From: Diadema setosum
Taxonomy: Eukaryota; Echinodermata; Echinoidea; Diadematoida; Diadematidae
Assembly (NCBI RefSeq): GCF_964275005.1
Contig: NC_092705.1
Location: 22,344,480-22,408,479 of the forward strand
DNA length: 64,000 bases
Reading direction: 5' to 3'
The stretch's first letter is position 1. Each line of letters opens with the position of its first letter. The notes under the pieces were generated by a model that was given only the letters and a program-made list of their open reading frames with translations, was not told the DNA's origin and searched no databases. The translations under genes were made by a program, and so were the position numbers. Shown piece by piece: positions 1-11,900 of this stretch.

Positions 1-120
1 TTCCAGAGTCGATGCTACGTTTTTGTAAAAATGAGGGGGGGGGGGGGGCAGTTTATATTTCCGGTGCGACTTCCGGGATTTAATCAGCTGACAAGCAAAA
101 AGCAACAACAAAGGATCTAA

Positions 121-455
121 AGGGAATGGTACATTATTGGTTGAGGTAAGGATTCAGCCTTTAACTTTTTGAAAGATACTTAGAAACCACTGGATGAAAT
201 GTTAAAGAGCTTATTACATTTATTCTAAGAGGACTTCGATCAAAGTTTTTGATGGAAATTGTTTTTTGGAAAACGATCCTTATAAAAGGTACGTCGGTAA
301 AACCTTTTATTAGGATTGCTTTGCGTTGGATACCTCAGCCATTTCAAAACCAATTTTTATCAAATAAACTTTGAATTCCTCTAGCTTACAATTATGCTCT
401 TTCATATATTTCATGAGAGGTTTCTCATTATCTAAAAAAGGGCTCCCTACTTTTT
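121..455. mobile_element. MITE family A, diverged fragment
   Basis: The segment opens with AGGGAATGGTAC and TTGGTTGAGG, and then follows the same order of words (muscle-like AT-rich body, TTTCATGAGAGG) as the complete copies at 16627-17010 and 22048-22408. The left flank reads CTAA, a one-base variant of the TTAA target seen at the complete copy. The right terminus is not recognisable, so the copy looks truncated or decayed. Confidence 0.5.
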
Positions 456-501
456 TGCCCCATACATATAAAGGGCATCACCACTACAAAAGGATGAAGG
501 G

Positions 502-578
502 ATCCAGAGCAGGGGTAGATCCAGGAATTCCGTAAAGGGGGGGGGGGGGGGCGCTTTTACAAAATTAAAGGGGGCGCA
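502..578. mobile_element. Left half of a GATCCAGG-type MITE
   Basis: CAGGGGTAGATCCAGGAATT followed by a G run and TTTACAAAATTAAAG matches the left half of the complete element at 42447-42621. The right half is missing, and the sequence passes straight into the GTTGCATAAAA repeat cluster. Confidence 0.5.
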
Positions 579-579
579 C

Positions 580-962
580 GTTGCATAAAACTCCAACCGG
601 ACTTTTTTCCGGTTGAAATCACAAAATTCCGGTTGGAAGCTCCCAACCAGAGTTTTTATGCAACGGATTTTACATTCTTAGGTTAGCAACCTTCAAAAAA
701 TCTGGGGCCCGTTGCATAAAACTCCAACCGGATTTTTTTCCGGTTGAAATCACAAAATTCCGGTTGGAAGCTCCCAACCAGAGTTTTTATGCAACGGATT
801 TTACATTCTTAGATTAGCAACCTTAAAAAATTCTGGTTGGGCAAATCCCAACCAGAATTTTCTAAGGTTGCTAAAAAAGTTTTATGCAACGGGACCCAGG
901 TTGGGCAAATCCCAACCTGAATTTTTTAAGGTTGCTAAAAAAGTTTTATGCAACGGGACCCA
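580..962. repeat. GTTGCATAAAA inverted/tandem repeat cluster
   Basis: GTTGCATAAAACTCCAACC occurs at 580 and 711, and each copy is closed about 85 bp later by its inverse (TTTTTATGCAAC). A third part at 825-962 holds two direct copies of about 65 bp ending TTTTATGCAACGGGACCC. Internal words (CCGGTTG, CCCAACC) also pair. The layout fits two or three copies of a foldback MITE whose termini are GTTGCATAAAA, partly duplicated in tandem. Confidence 0.65.
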
Positions 963-1369
963 GGAAGTGGACTACATCTAGGGCTGCAGTCAGTCTGCGC
1001 TCGAGCGCTCATCAGAAAAAGATTTGTCCGGTGGTCTAGTCTAGAAACTAGTCTATTTTGTATTCATGTTGGCCATATCTTAATCAGGGGTTATCAACAA
1101 CAAATTTAGACAACATACATTAAAAAAAATACGTTTCAAATCACTTCAATCTTTTTCTGACTTATATGTGTCGGACATCGCCTAAGCTGTGATATCAGGT
1201 TCAAAAAATAAGTTAACAGCTGCTGGTTTTCAAGAATAGGGGATACCCTCCATAACAAAGCCACGTGCCTGCTTCAAGTGTACTACGTACGTTACAACGT
1301 GTGTGTGGTGGTCGGTTCGTGGCTGCTGTTCTTTTTCTTTGCCGCGCCGTACCCGGCCGTGCGTAGTTT

Positions 1370-1480
1370 ATGCATAGAGCATGCAGCTACGGTGCAGCGA
1401 GCAAAGAAACTCCGGCTAGCATCGAAAGAAACAACAGTCAACAGGGGTTACCACTGGTATATCAGATCGATTCACAGAGT
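1370..1480 (+). CDS. Candidate first coding exon of PELP1 (weak)
   Basis: An ATG at 1370 opens 37 codons that run exactly to a strong donor GTAAGT at 1481, leaving phase 0. The first recognised PELP1 exon (5512) also begins in phase 0, so the two would join in frame. There is no protein similarity to support this, the Kozak context is poor, and the N-terminus of this family is variable. It could equally be a 5'UTR exon or chance. Confidence 0.22.
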
Positions 1481-1481
1481 G

Positions 1482-2920
1482 TAAGTTATTATGTGATTCC
1501 AAGACTCTTGTTAGAGGGACATCGTATTGTAGGAATTGTATGCAGACTGGTATGCTAGAGTTTTTGCTTTGCATAATCATGACATGATAATGCTAGATAC
1601 AGTAACAACAAAATATTGTACGTATGGGACTAGTGTCAGTAGTGATCTACGTAAAGTACGAGCGCGTTTTCCAACTATGAATACAGTCATTAGTATGATG
1701 ACCATAAATACTACTACTAGTAATGATAATGGGGGGGGGGGGGAGGGTGGGGGAGGAGTAAAGGTATTGTCCAGGATTAGCCTGACCAGACACTGTGCTG
1801 CGCACAGGGTCTGACATACTGTTAGTGTTTCAACGTTGTAAACGACCGTCACTATTGACGGCAAAATCACATAAAATACCTTTTATTTTGTATGATTTTA
1901 AGAGTAATATAATTGCAACACTTACCTACAGCTAACTATACACAGCCCAGTCGCTGTACATGGTACGTCGCGACAGGGCTGTACGCGCGTGACCACCAAC
2001 CACTAGGAGAGCGACGTAATCGTATCACGATAGCTTTGAATTTTGATACTTAACATCATTTTTGTCACCTCAAACTCATCGAGTATACTCTTCAATATTT
2101 ACTCTACATCTGATGCTATCAGTATTCAAATGTACGCAATGAAACTTACCGAAATTGATCATCATATCCAGCATGTCCACACGGTACACAATCTTTCACG
2201 CCAGGCCTAACTATACACTTGAACACAGCACAGTCGCTGTACGTGTATTTTGTGTACGTCGACGTACCATGGAATTGCGCCAGAAAGTGTCATTTTATTT
2301 GTTCCACGGACTTATCGCAAGTGGTCTCCATGGACCCAGTGTGGCGAACTATTCTTCTGTAATAGAAACATGCATTTAACGTGAGTAAAGTATTCTGTTT
2401 AAAGGAGAAAAGTATACATTTTCCTAAGTTTTGTAGTTGTGTTGAGGTTCCTCACTTTGAGGCTGCATGCCGCGCTCGTCAGACGCTGTTTTCGCATAGC
2501 GTAACAGCGTCTGGTCGGGCTAACCTACAGCATATTTTCCTGATTGTTGAGTTGAATTCGGCGTTTTGTTGGTATCCAGACCTTATTGTTGAATTTTTCG
2601 GAGTATAGATCGTGCGGTGGCATCTTTTCCTTCGAGAGCTTCAAAAAATCAACAAACTACCACGCATGCGCATTCAGAAGTGGTTGCATTTTACCTACGC
2701 CCGTGCGTTTCATGTGTTACGTAAAACTTGTAGTAGATCCGCGCGTGCTGCACCGGCAATGATTTGACCTTTTTTAGTCGGGGTCATGCGACTATCTCCG
2801 ACTACCTACGTTGTAGTATACGAGAGTGAATGCCATTCATATAACACGCAGGAAACAGTTAACGATAACAACGTCCGCGAAGGAAAAGAGGTGCAGCGCT
2901 GTCGCGACTGCGTGTAGTTA
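1482..2920. other. Non-coding stretch with GACCAGAC palindromes
   Basis: No gene is recognised. It contains a G-rich run (1731-1755) and short imperfect palindromes related to GACCAGACGCTGT at about 1777-1815 and 2479-2523. A further copy lies at 32502-32531, so these look like remnants of a dispersed foldback family. Short open frames here have no coding character. Confidence 0.4.
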
Positions 2921-3297
2921 GTCCAGGATCAGCCGGGAGAAATGATTGTGTTGCCCCTCGACCCTACCACAGCCCAGGCCTGAGCTGCCCGGTGCGGTGA
3001 TATACACATGAATAAACGTCCAATTACCATTATGACCACGATGACCATGATGCAATTAACTCTGCGAACAGGGGCGTAGCTGATAGCCGGCGCTAGCTGT
3101 AAGCTTTTGAGTGTTTGTAAATGGTAACGATTGTCCAGGGTCAGCCTGGAGAAATGATTGAGTTGCCCCTCGACCCTACCACAACCCAGGCCTGCCCAGT
3201 GATACGCATGATGCAATTAACTCTGCGAAAAGGGGCATAGCTGCTAGCCGCGCGCTACGCGCTAGCTGTAAGCTTTTGAGTTTGTAAATGTTAACGA
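2921..3297. repeat. Two-copy tandem repeat (about 190 bp)
   Basis: The first copy (2921-3132) and the second (3133-3297) share GTCCAGG, GAGAAATGATTG, TTGCCCCTCGACCCTACCAC, CATGATGCAATTAACTCTGC and GCTAGCTGTAAGC in the same order. The second copy is shortened internally and carries a small palindrome of GCTAGC/GCGCGC words. The function is unknown, and the open frame on the - strand across it is an artefact of the duplication. Confidence 0.7.
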
Positions 3298-4620
3298 TTA
3301 ACTCCGGGCGGGCCGCCGCTCCTTTTATTGTACACAGTTACACTGTGGGAGCCACCGCTATGCGTTGGCCGTTGCGGGCTGGTCGTCGCAGTTAGGTAAC
3401 GATCATCTAGCTCTGTGCTGTGTGGAGCGAAGGACAAAAAATCTTGAAAGCTCACCTCCTCGATCTCCCTTTACCACCAAATCCCTTGAAATTTCTATCC
3501 AATATGGATATGTTATTGTTATCCTTAATCTGAAATTTTGGCAAAATTGCTGATGTACGGTATATCTTTTGAGATATCGGTATTTGTATTTTTATATTTG
3601 AGTCGATCGTTGGAATTCGGGAAAGGGTTAAGATGAATGAATAAAAATATGAGGAAATAACACTTTTTTACAGATCAAATTTTCTTTTTTTGGAAGCTAA
3701 GATTTGACATTTAATTTCACAGGTTTATCTGCAATCAAGCTCAAAATAACTAACATTGCAAGTTAGAGAATAGTTTCTCCTTCAATTTGCTGTATCGATT
3801 TTATCATTTGATGGCTTTTGAGGTGAGAATACTGAGATATTGCGAATGTCCTGCAACACTTCCCCAGCGGTTTTGCGTAAGCCCGTTATTTACTTTATGC
3901 AAACCAGGCAGCCTAAACCGCATCCACAACAAGAACTAGCTGAGAGTAAATTAATCCTAACTTAACTTAATAAAAGTCAGGTGGTGGCTAGCCCTAGTCA
4001 GTGTTACCACTGCTCCACCAGAAGGTTCTGCCAGCCTTTATACAGTGTCAACACATAATTGTCCAAGGACATTGGTTGGCATGAGGATGAGGGAATTAAA
4101 GATATATAAAGTTTTGGTACCTCAAAAGTTTCCCTGAGTTTCCTTGTCTTAGTTTGTGTTTCAGGTTAAAGTTCCTTTCATATAACTAACACTGTGAGAC
4201 TTACTCGCCCCAAAGTGCTCTCATGTCTTAGTAATCATGCAATAATGGTTTTGTAAAACTTGGGATGACCCCTGTTTGAAAGTCAAGAGTCCTATCCACT
4301 GTTTCGCTCTGCTCCCATGTGAGGAATCTGATACTGATAGGTCTACCCCATTTATACACAAAGTTTTGTACAGGAGCACAGGCTCCTTGAGCACTTTGAC
4401 TTTCAATATATGATGACATAAATGGTATCCCGGGGTACCAAATAAAAATCAGCCAATTTGTTGAATTATTCATTTTTTTTAAAAAGGTTGTACCCTGGAT
4501 GCCAAAAAGAGGAAATTATTTTGGTGCTGGAGCTAGCGCGCGCTAGCCGCTACACTGCACTGCACTAAAGCACACGCTAGTGGTATCGCAGCTTCCATGC
4601 ACGCATAGTATAACCTGAAG
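3298..4620. other. Non-coding stretch, nothing recognised
   Basis: AT-rich DNA with no exon-like open frame of known similarity, no RNA gene and no clear transposon termini. It probably lies upstream of PELP1 or within its first intron. Confidence 0.4.
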
Positions 4621-4887
4621 TTCTACCTAAAAGACTTCTCCATCAACACCGAGTCCTGGGAGACACTTGCCGCAGATCGCCCTTCCTGGCGCCACGCTAT
4701 TGCTGTAGGGGCCCGTAGAGCAGAGGAGCAGCGCGTCAAGCAGGCAGAGCACAAACACCAGATGCGAAAAGCTAGAGCAGCCAACCCCAACAGTGTAGCC
4801 CCTACCCACTTCTGCCCTACCTGTGGGAGAGGCTTTCTTGCCCAGATTGGCCTCATCAGCCACCTCCGAACCCATCGAGCCAATTGA
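4621..4887 (+). pseudogene. 3' end of a non-LTR retrotransposon ORF (zinc-finger tail)
   Basis: Read on the + strand from 4621, 88 codons stay open to TGA at 4887. The first residues run FYLKDFSI, then ESWETLAADRPSWR and RRAEEQRVK, and the C-terminus holds a C2H2-like finger CPTCGRGFLAQIGLISHLRTH. A basic linker plus a terminal zinc finger is the usual C-terminus of one group of metazoan non-LTR retrotransposon polyproteins. The rest of the element (endonuclease and RT) is absent, so this is a 5'-truncated dead copy. The - strand open frames over it are shadows. Confidence 0.7.
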
Positions 4888-5511
4888 TGTCATTGGTCAT
4901 CCTCGAGAACGAGGGACGAACACACACACAGTATAACATGCAGTAGCATGGGAATGCTATGTACACGCACACACAGTGCATGCATTTTTCTCTGGCAGTC
5001 CTCGAGTGGACGTGAGGTGGTGCTACACAATTCGGTTACCCGGGGTTCTACGGTACCCCGGGGTAATGCGTGATGCATCATACAAATTGTATGCCCCTTT
5101 GATCCCTGAGTTTGTTCGTACAGAGATTCACTGCCCACTGAGACCACATACGCCATGGTTGAGACAGGCATAACTGTCATGGTAACCTTCTTGAGCATGG
5201 GAAATTTGGACATATAAACTGTATGCACAGCATGTGCCTTTGCACCACTTTTGGAGCACTGTGACTCTGAACATTGGAGACGATATTATACAGAGTCTAG
5301 AGCGCATCAGGAACGCTTTTGAACCTAGCCTCTAGAGGTGCATAACATAGAATTGGGTCTAGACTGCTTCTGGGGCGGATTGGATAGAGTTGAGAGTGCT
5401 TCAGAAGCGCTCATGGAGCACTGTAAATGGCCTCTATAGATGGGGTATCAAAGAAACGGTAACTCTCACAATGTTATATTTTTAATGTCAATTTTGTCTT
5501 TTGTTTTGTAG
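4888..5511. other. Non-coding stretch upstream of PELP1 exon
   Basis: No gene is seen. It contains a small palindrome around 5036-5064 (ACCCCGGGGT-type words) and, at its end, a strong polypyrimidine tract and TTGTAG acceptor used by the exon at 5512. Confidence 0.4.
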
Positions 5512-5682
5512 GCAGCTGTAGCTGACTGGCTGAGAATGGAAAATTTACATGTACACAACCTGCTTGACAATGCTGGTATAGTCTTACTGCAAGAAGTTCA
5601 AAAGGCCTCTGGCAATGACGTCCATTACATGGTGGAGCAGATTACTGGATACTCGGAAAGCAATGCAATATTTGCTGGAAAA
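5512..5682 (+). CDS. PELP1: PELP1 exon (first recognised), phase 0-0
   Basis: The acceptor is TTTTGTAG and the donor GTGAGT. It encodes 57 residues beginning AAVADWLRMENLHVHNLL. Similarity to vertebrate PELP1 is weak here; the assignment rests on phase and on the next exon leading into the LEGLCLL block. ATG 5536 lies inside it and could be the start. Confidence 0.65.
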
Positions 5683-5878
5683 GTGAGTATGGGATTGACA
5701 GTGGAACCACTTGTTTGATTTCAGGTTTTTCTCAAAATTTCTGATGCTGCCACAATCGCTTGTGACTGGTCAAAGCCCGCTCAAAAGGTTCACTGAATTT
5801 GTCTGGGTGTTCTGAATGTCTGCAACAAAGCAATTATCAATTTTTTTCTGTTTTTTCCCACATATATATATGTATGTA

Positions 5879-5969
<91 letters not shown>

Positions 5970-8900
5970 TGTATATCATCGCTGGGGTAACAAGACCTTG
6001 TATCTGCAATTTTGGTAAAAATGACTTTTTTGGATTAATGGTCAAATAATGGGTTAAGTGATGTCCTGTCCAAATCCCAACTGTCTTACTCCAAAAATGA
6101 AGCTGCCATGGCATGTCAAAGGAATGGCTATCCCATTCACCACTGTGCATTGGCCGCCATGTTTTTTGGCTCTCCTGAACATTTGACATTTGCAGATAGG
6201 AGGTCTTGTCGCCCCAGCGACGATATACACACATATGGACAACAATTCAGTTTATGGCTAACTCCTGATGGAGTGTCGCCGTTTATTTTGGCCAATGTTT
6301 TGACATTTCATATACAATGTATGCAGCACTAAAGTAGAGATCCATATACTCATGTATATGATGTGGAGTGCTAGAGTGTCAAGGTGAAAGTAGTTTAGTT
6401 GTTTTGCACTCATCACATGATGCTGGAAATGGAACTTAAAAATGCATCTCCACTAACTGGCAAACCCCTTTTTCCTGGACACCATTTCCCGCTGGAATAA
6501 CCTGCCCTGCAAAGTAGTAAAGTCTCAAAGTAAGAAGGCATTCAGAGCATGAGTACAGGTTTTAAAACCACATTAGATATGAAATATTACTCCCCTCTCA
6601 TCAGCTGCTAAGAATACCCTTCCTCTTGAGGAGGACTGTGGGGGAAAACAATAAGGTACAAGGGGCAAGATATATTTATATGGGGGAAAATATTGTTGGG
6701 TGAGAATGAGAAGGGCACTATGGCTTTAGTGGCAACTTATGGCCCTTACAGCAATCTCATCCGACAATATGTTTGGAATGTTAGCATGACATTTTAATAC
6801 AAATGCCAAAGATCATCTTGAACGACAGTAGCATTTTCATGTTGTCTTTTTTTTTTTGCTGTCATTACAGAAGACAAGCACACAGCAGGACTGGATAGGC
6901 CAAGTGAATACCATGTTGACTGCATCAGCTTCAAGGTATAGTATATTAACCCTCTGCTGGTGTTCCTTTTGCTCACTCAATGTGATATTGCTGTATCTTT
7001 GGGGTAATGGCTTATTCTCATGAGGTTGGAGGGGTTGTAAATGTATATTGTGTACTAATGTCAAAGGCCAGAAAAATTCCTATTTGTTTACTAATTCATT
7101 GCTAGTATTTGACCCCCCCCCCCCCAGTAAAAACTTGGTCTCAAATAGCCCAGTTAGAATAGGGTTAAATTGGCAATATATATTTAAATATTTGGGTTTG
7201 CTCTCAAATTGACAAATTTGTGTGCATTTCCTTCTGACTTTATGTGCCTTCGGCCAAATCGTGATATTGGTCCCCTCTTTATTCAAATTTATGAAGTTCT
7301 TCCGTCGAGATGTTTTCATTGCAACTGATTGACAAATTGCCCTACTTCGACGTAAATAAGCACTGAATTGATCAGTGTTTTAGTAGTAGCCATGATAAAA
7401 AAATCATGGGCGTACATACTCGAGCAGGATTCGAACCCACGACCTCCTGATCACCGGACAGGCGTCATCTCCACTAGACCACCGAGCTTTCGCCCGACAG
7501 CAAGTGTTGGTTCTAATCCTTATAGCATGCAGCGGGTACTGCTTTGTTATTCAAATTTATGAAGTTCTTCCGTCGAGATGTTTTCATTGCAACTGATTGA
7601 CAAATTGCCCTACTTCGACGTAAATAAGCACTGAATTGATCAGTGTTTTAGTAGTAGCCATGATAAAAAAATCATGGGCGTACATACTCGAGCAGGATTC
7701 GAACCCACGACCTCCTGATCACCGGACAGGCGTCATCTCCACTAGACCACCGAGCTTTCGCCCGACAGCAAGTGTTGGTTCTAATCCTTATAGCATGCAG
7801 CGGGTACTGCTTTGTTATTCAAATTTATGTACGCCCATGATTTTTTTTATCATGGCTACTACTAAAACACTGATCAATTCAGTGCTTATTTACGTCGAAG
7901 TAGGGCAATTTGTCAATCAGTTGCAATGAAAACATCTCGACGGAAGAACTTCATAAATTTGAATAACAAAGCAGTACCCGCTGCATGCTATAAGGATTAG
8001 AACCAACACTTGCTGTCGGGCGAAAGCTCGGTGGTCTAGTGGAGATGACGCCTGTCCGGTGATCAGGAGGTCGTGGGTTCGAATCCTGCTCGAGTATGTA
8101 CGCCCATGATTTTTTATCATGGCTACTACTAAAACACTGATCAATTCAGTGCTTATTTACGTCGAAGTAGGGCAATTTGTCAATCAGTTGCAATGAAAAC
8201 ATCTCGACGGAAGAACTTCATAAATTTGAATAACAAAGCAGTACCCGCTGCATGCTATAAGGATTAGAACCAACACTTGCTGTCGGGCGAAAGCTCGGTG
8301 GTCTAGTGGAGATGACGCCTGTCCGGTGATCAGGAGGTCGTGGGTTCGAATCCTGCTCGAGTATGTACGCCCATGATTTTTTTTTATCATGGCTACTACT
8401 AAAACACTGATCAATTCAGTGCTTATTTACGTCGAAGTAGGGCAATTTGTCAATCAGTTGCAATGAAAACATCTCGACGGAAGAACTTCATAAATTTGAA
8501 TAACAAAGCAGTACCCGCTGCATGCTATAAGGATTAGAACCAACACTTGCTGTCGGGCGAAAGCTCGGTGGTCTAGTGGAGATGACGCCTGTCCGGTGAT
8601 CAGGAGGTCGTGGGTTCGAATCCTGCTCGAGTATGTACGCCCATGATTTTTTTATCATGGCTACTACTAAAACACTGATCAATTCAGTGCTTATTTACGT
8701 CGAAGTAGGGCAATTTGTCAATCAGTTGCAATGAAAACATCTCGACGGAAGAACTTCATAAATTTGAATAACAAAGCAGTACCCGCTGCATGCTATAAGG
8801 ATTAGAACCAACACTTGCTGTCGGGCGAAAGCTCGGTGGTCTAGTGGAGATGACGCCTGTCCGGTGATCAGGAGGTCGTGGGTTCGAATCCTGCTCGAGT

Positions 8901-11900
8901 ATGTACGCCCATGATTTTTTTATCATGGCTACTACTAAAACACTGATCAATTCAGTGCTTATTTACGTCGAAGTAGGGCAATTTGTCAATCAGTTGCAAT
9001 GAAAACATCTCGACGGAAGAACTTCATAAATTTGAATAACAAAGCAGTACCCGCTGCATGCTATAAGGATTAGAACCAACACTTGCTGTCGGGCGAAAGC
9101 TCGGTGGTCTAGTGGAGATGACGCCTGTCCGGTGATCAGGAGGTCGTGGGTTCGAATCCTGCTCGAGTATGTACGCCCATGATTTTTTTATCATGGCTAC
9201 TACTAAAACACTGATCAATTCAGTGCTTATTTACGTCGAAGTAGGGCAATTTGTCAATCAGTTGCAATGGTCCCCTCTTGTTCTGCGTGTGCGTCTTCAC
9301 TATGTGCAATGTCAATGGAGGTTGAAAGCAATCACCGGTTATGACGAAATGAATGGCGGTGAATGGAGTGGTGGACTACTTCACGATAATGCTGCACCTT
9401 CAGTGAATTGTCCTGTTCTATCTAATCTTTCTCTGATATATGCAGTGGAATTCAGAGAATTGCCAATTTAATGCTGACAAAATGATAGTCTACAGCTTAA
9501 TTTTGGTAATATTAATAAGGTCTTCTTTATCCAGGTAGCCTCTTCAGTGTTGATTGCCACTGCTCTAGGGTCCTGACATTATATTGCCCCAGTCTTGCCA
9601 GGTACCAGTTTTTTTCACTGAAGTGGAGAGGGACATTGGGGGTGGTAAAAACATCTTGGCCAAGGACGTAAGCACTGGGCAGGAATCGAGTCAGGAGTCT
9701 TATCCACTCTGCCACAGCACCCCCATCAAATCATCCACGGCTTGATGAGTTTACACAGACTTTAGATGGCTTTTTTCCACAAGTTCATATCAAGTTATTC
9801 ACTTGAGCTGGCACTCTATCAGAATTGTAATTGTAGTTGACCACATTCTATTTTTATGCCTCCGCCAACGAAGTGGCCGGAGGCATTATGTTTTCGGGTC
9901 GTCCGTCCGTCCGTACGTCCGTACGTCCGTCCGTCCCGTTTTGTTTTTGTCGATATCTCAAGAACCGTGTGGTGGTTTTGCATCAAACTTGGTATGAGGG
10001 TATATCCCTGGGGGATGATACTTTGTGTGGATTTTAGGATCACAGGGTCAAAGGTCAAAGGTCACAGGTTATTTTGTGAAAAAGAATTTAAATTTCATGT
10101 TTTTCTCCATATCTCGCAAATGGTTCAAGGTATCTTCATGGAACTAAGTATATATGCTTGTACCGATGGGCAGTGATTATCTAGGGAAGTTGGGGGTCAT
10201 GGTTCAAAGGTCAGGGGGTCAAAGGTCAAGGTCAACTCCTCAAAATATCACTACTTCTCCTTATGGTTATGCAATGCCTGAAGGTTTTTTTTTTTTTTTA
10301 ACTTGATGTATGCATGTATTACCTGATATATATTCTGTGGGAAGTTTCTTGCCAAAAGGTCAAAGGTCAAGTGAAAGTGCTAAATTGCACTTTTCCTCCA
10401 TATCTCAAAAATAACTCAAGGTATTGTCATGAAACTTACATATTTATGCATGTTCTACCTAACAGTGATTCTCTTTGGAACTGTGGGGTCAAAGGTCAAA
10501 GGCCAGGTTTCGATAATACTATTTTACCATTTGATACTGAAATTATACTTTTTCTCAATACCTTGAAAATTACTCAATGCATAAACTTGTAAAAGGGTCA
10601 AAAGTCAGGTGAAAATCATCAGTTCCCCCAAATACCTGCACTCTGACGTTTTAATCATTCATCCAATTGAACCTAGTTCTAGGAAAGTGAGCATTCAGCA
10701 CATTTGTGGCAAACCTGTCATTTTAATATTTTGCCAATTGTGTGAAACTGTCATCACGCATTGTCAAGACATTGTACTATAGACCTATTAGGAGAACCAT
10801 GTATTATGGCGGAGGCATACACCAGTCGCCGTAGCGACATTTCTAGTTCTTTTTATTTCTTTTTTTTTTTGACAGACTCGAGGGACTGTGTCTGCTGAGA
10901 GCCATTGTTGGCCAGTGCTCCGAGGAGACCTTCTTGAAACACAGTGTGACTTGGTCCCGTCTTCTCATATCCTTCTTCCAGGTGAGTCTTGAGAAAACCT
11001 TACTGCAAATAATGATTATTATATACATAAAGTTTTGCAAGCATAATATTACCAAGCTTTGCATCTGTGATGGGAATGCTAAGTCAGCGTAGCCTTCCGG
11101 GTTGGACGGTGGAAACAGCAGTCTCCCGCATGTGCAGAATACCGTTTTTTCCACATATAACATTTTTTTTAGCATTCATGTCACAGAACTAAAGCTCATC
11201 ATTTTGAGAATTGGGACACGCACCTTGTAAGACAATTTTGCCAGTGGTTGAATTTGAGATCAAGAACAAGAGAGAAGACATGAGAAATGTCTCTCTCTTT
11301 TCAAGAGAAAAGTGAGCGATGCTTGCTGTGATGAAATGTGATGAAATAGGACCAAAAAAAAAAAGATAATGCAGACAAGAAAAATGTAGAGGATAGAAGG
11401 AGGAAGCAAAGTAGAAGGGTATGATTGAATGTGATTGATAACAAGGGGTGCGTTCGAGCGCTCTAAAGCAAACCAAATCGAACTGAACCAAAGCGTACTG
11501 TACCTAACTGTGCCAGATTTTCAGCGTTCGAGCGCTCTGTTGAGAAAGTGTACCCCATGAGTTATTTTTAGAAAAGGTCACACATTTTTTAGGAAGAATG
11601 TCGTCCACCTGGCGCTTGAACTGCTTACACCTGTCCCGAACAAAGAGAATGATGTTTTTGCATTGTGACGCATACGCATGATACGCGCGTGTTTTACAGC
11701 GAACTTTTGGTACGCTTTTGGAGCACATCGGGAAGTGGTCCACTTTTGGCTCAGTACAGTACGGTACGGTACACTTTAGGAGCGTTTGAGCGCTCCTCTG
11801 GTTTGCTTTAGTTTGCTTTAGGAGAGCGCTCAAACTCACCCAATGTGAGTTGACCAAGAGACCAAGTGCACTTCTGTTATAACAAAGTCCTCGGGATCAG

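Noticed and set aside
4623..4893. Two - strand frames of about 87 residues
   Set aside because: Antisense shadows of the retrotransposon tail that reads on the + strand.
5770..6234. 154-residue - strand frame rich in Tyr/Ile
   Set aside because: Most of it is the (AT)n microsatellite.
7368..9218. Repeated 64-residue frames MISVLVVAMIKKSW..
   Set aside because: Translations of the tRNA-like repeat unit; they read through tRNA-like sequence and T runs and have no coding support.
7280..9267. CRISPR-like direct repeats
   Set aside because: Units are 268 bp, identical throughout with no unique spacers, and the host is a eukaryote.
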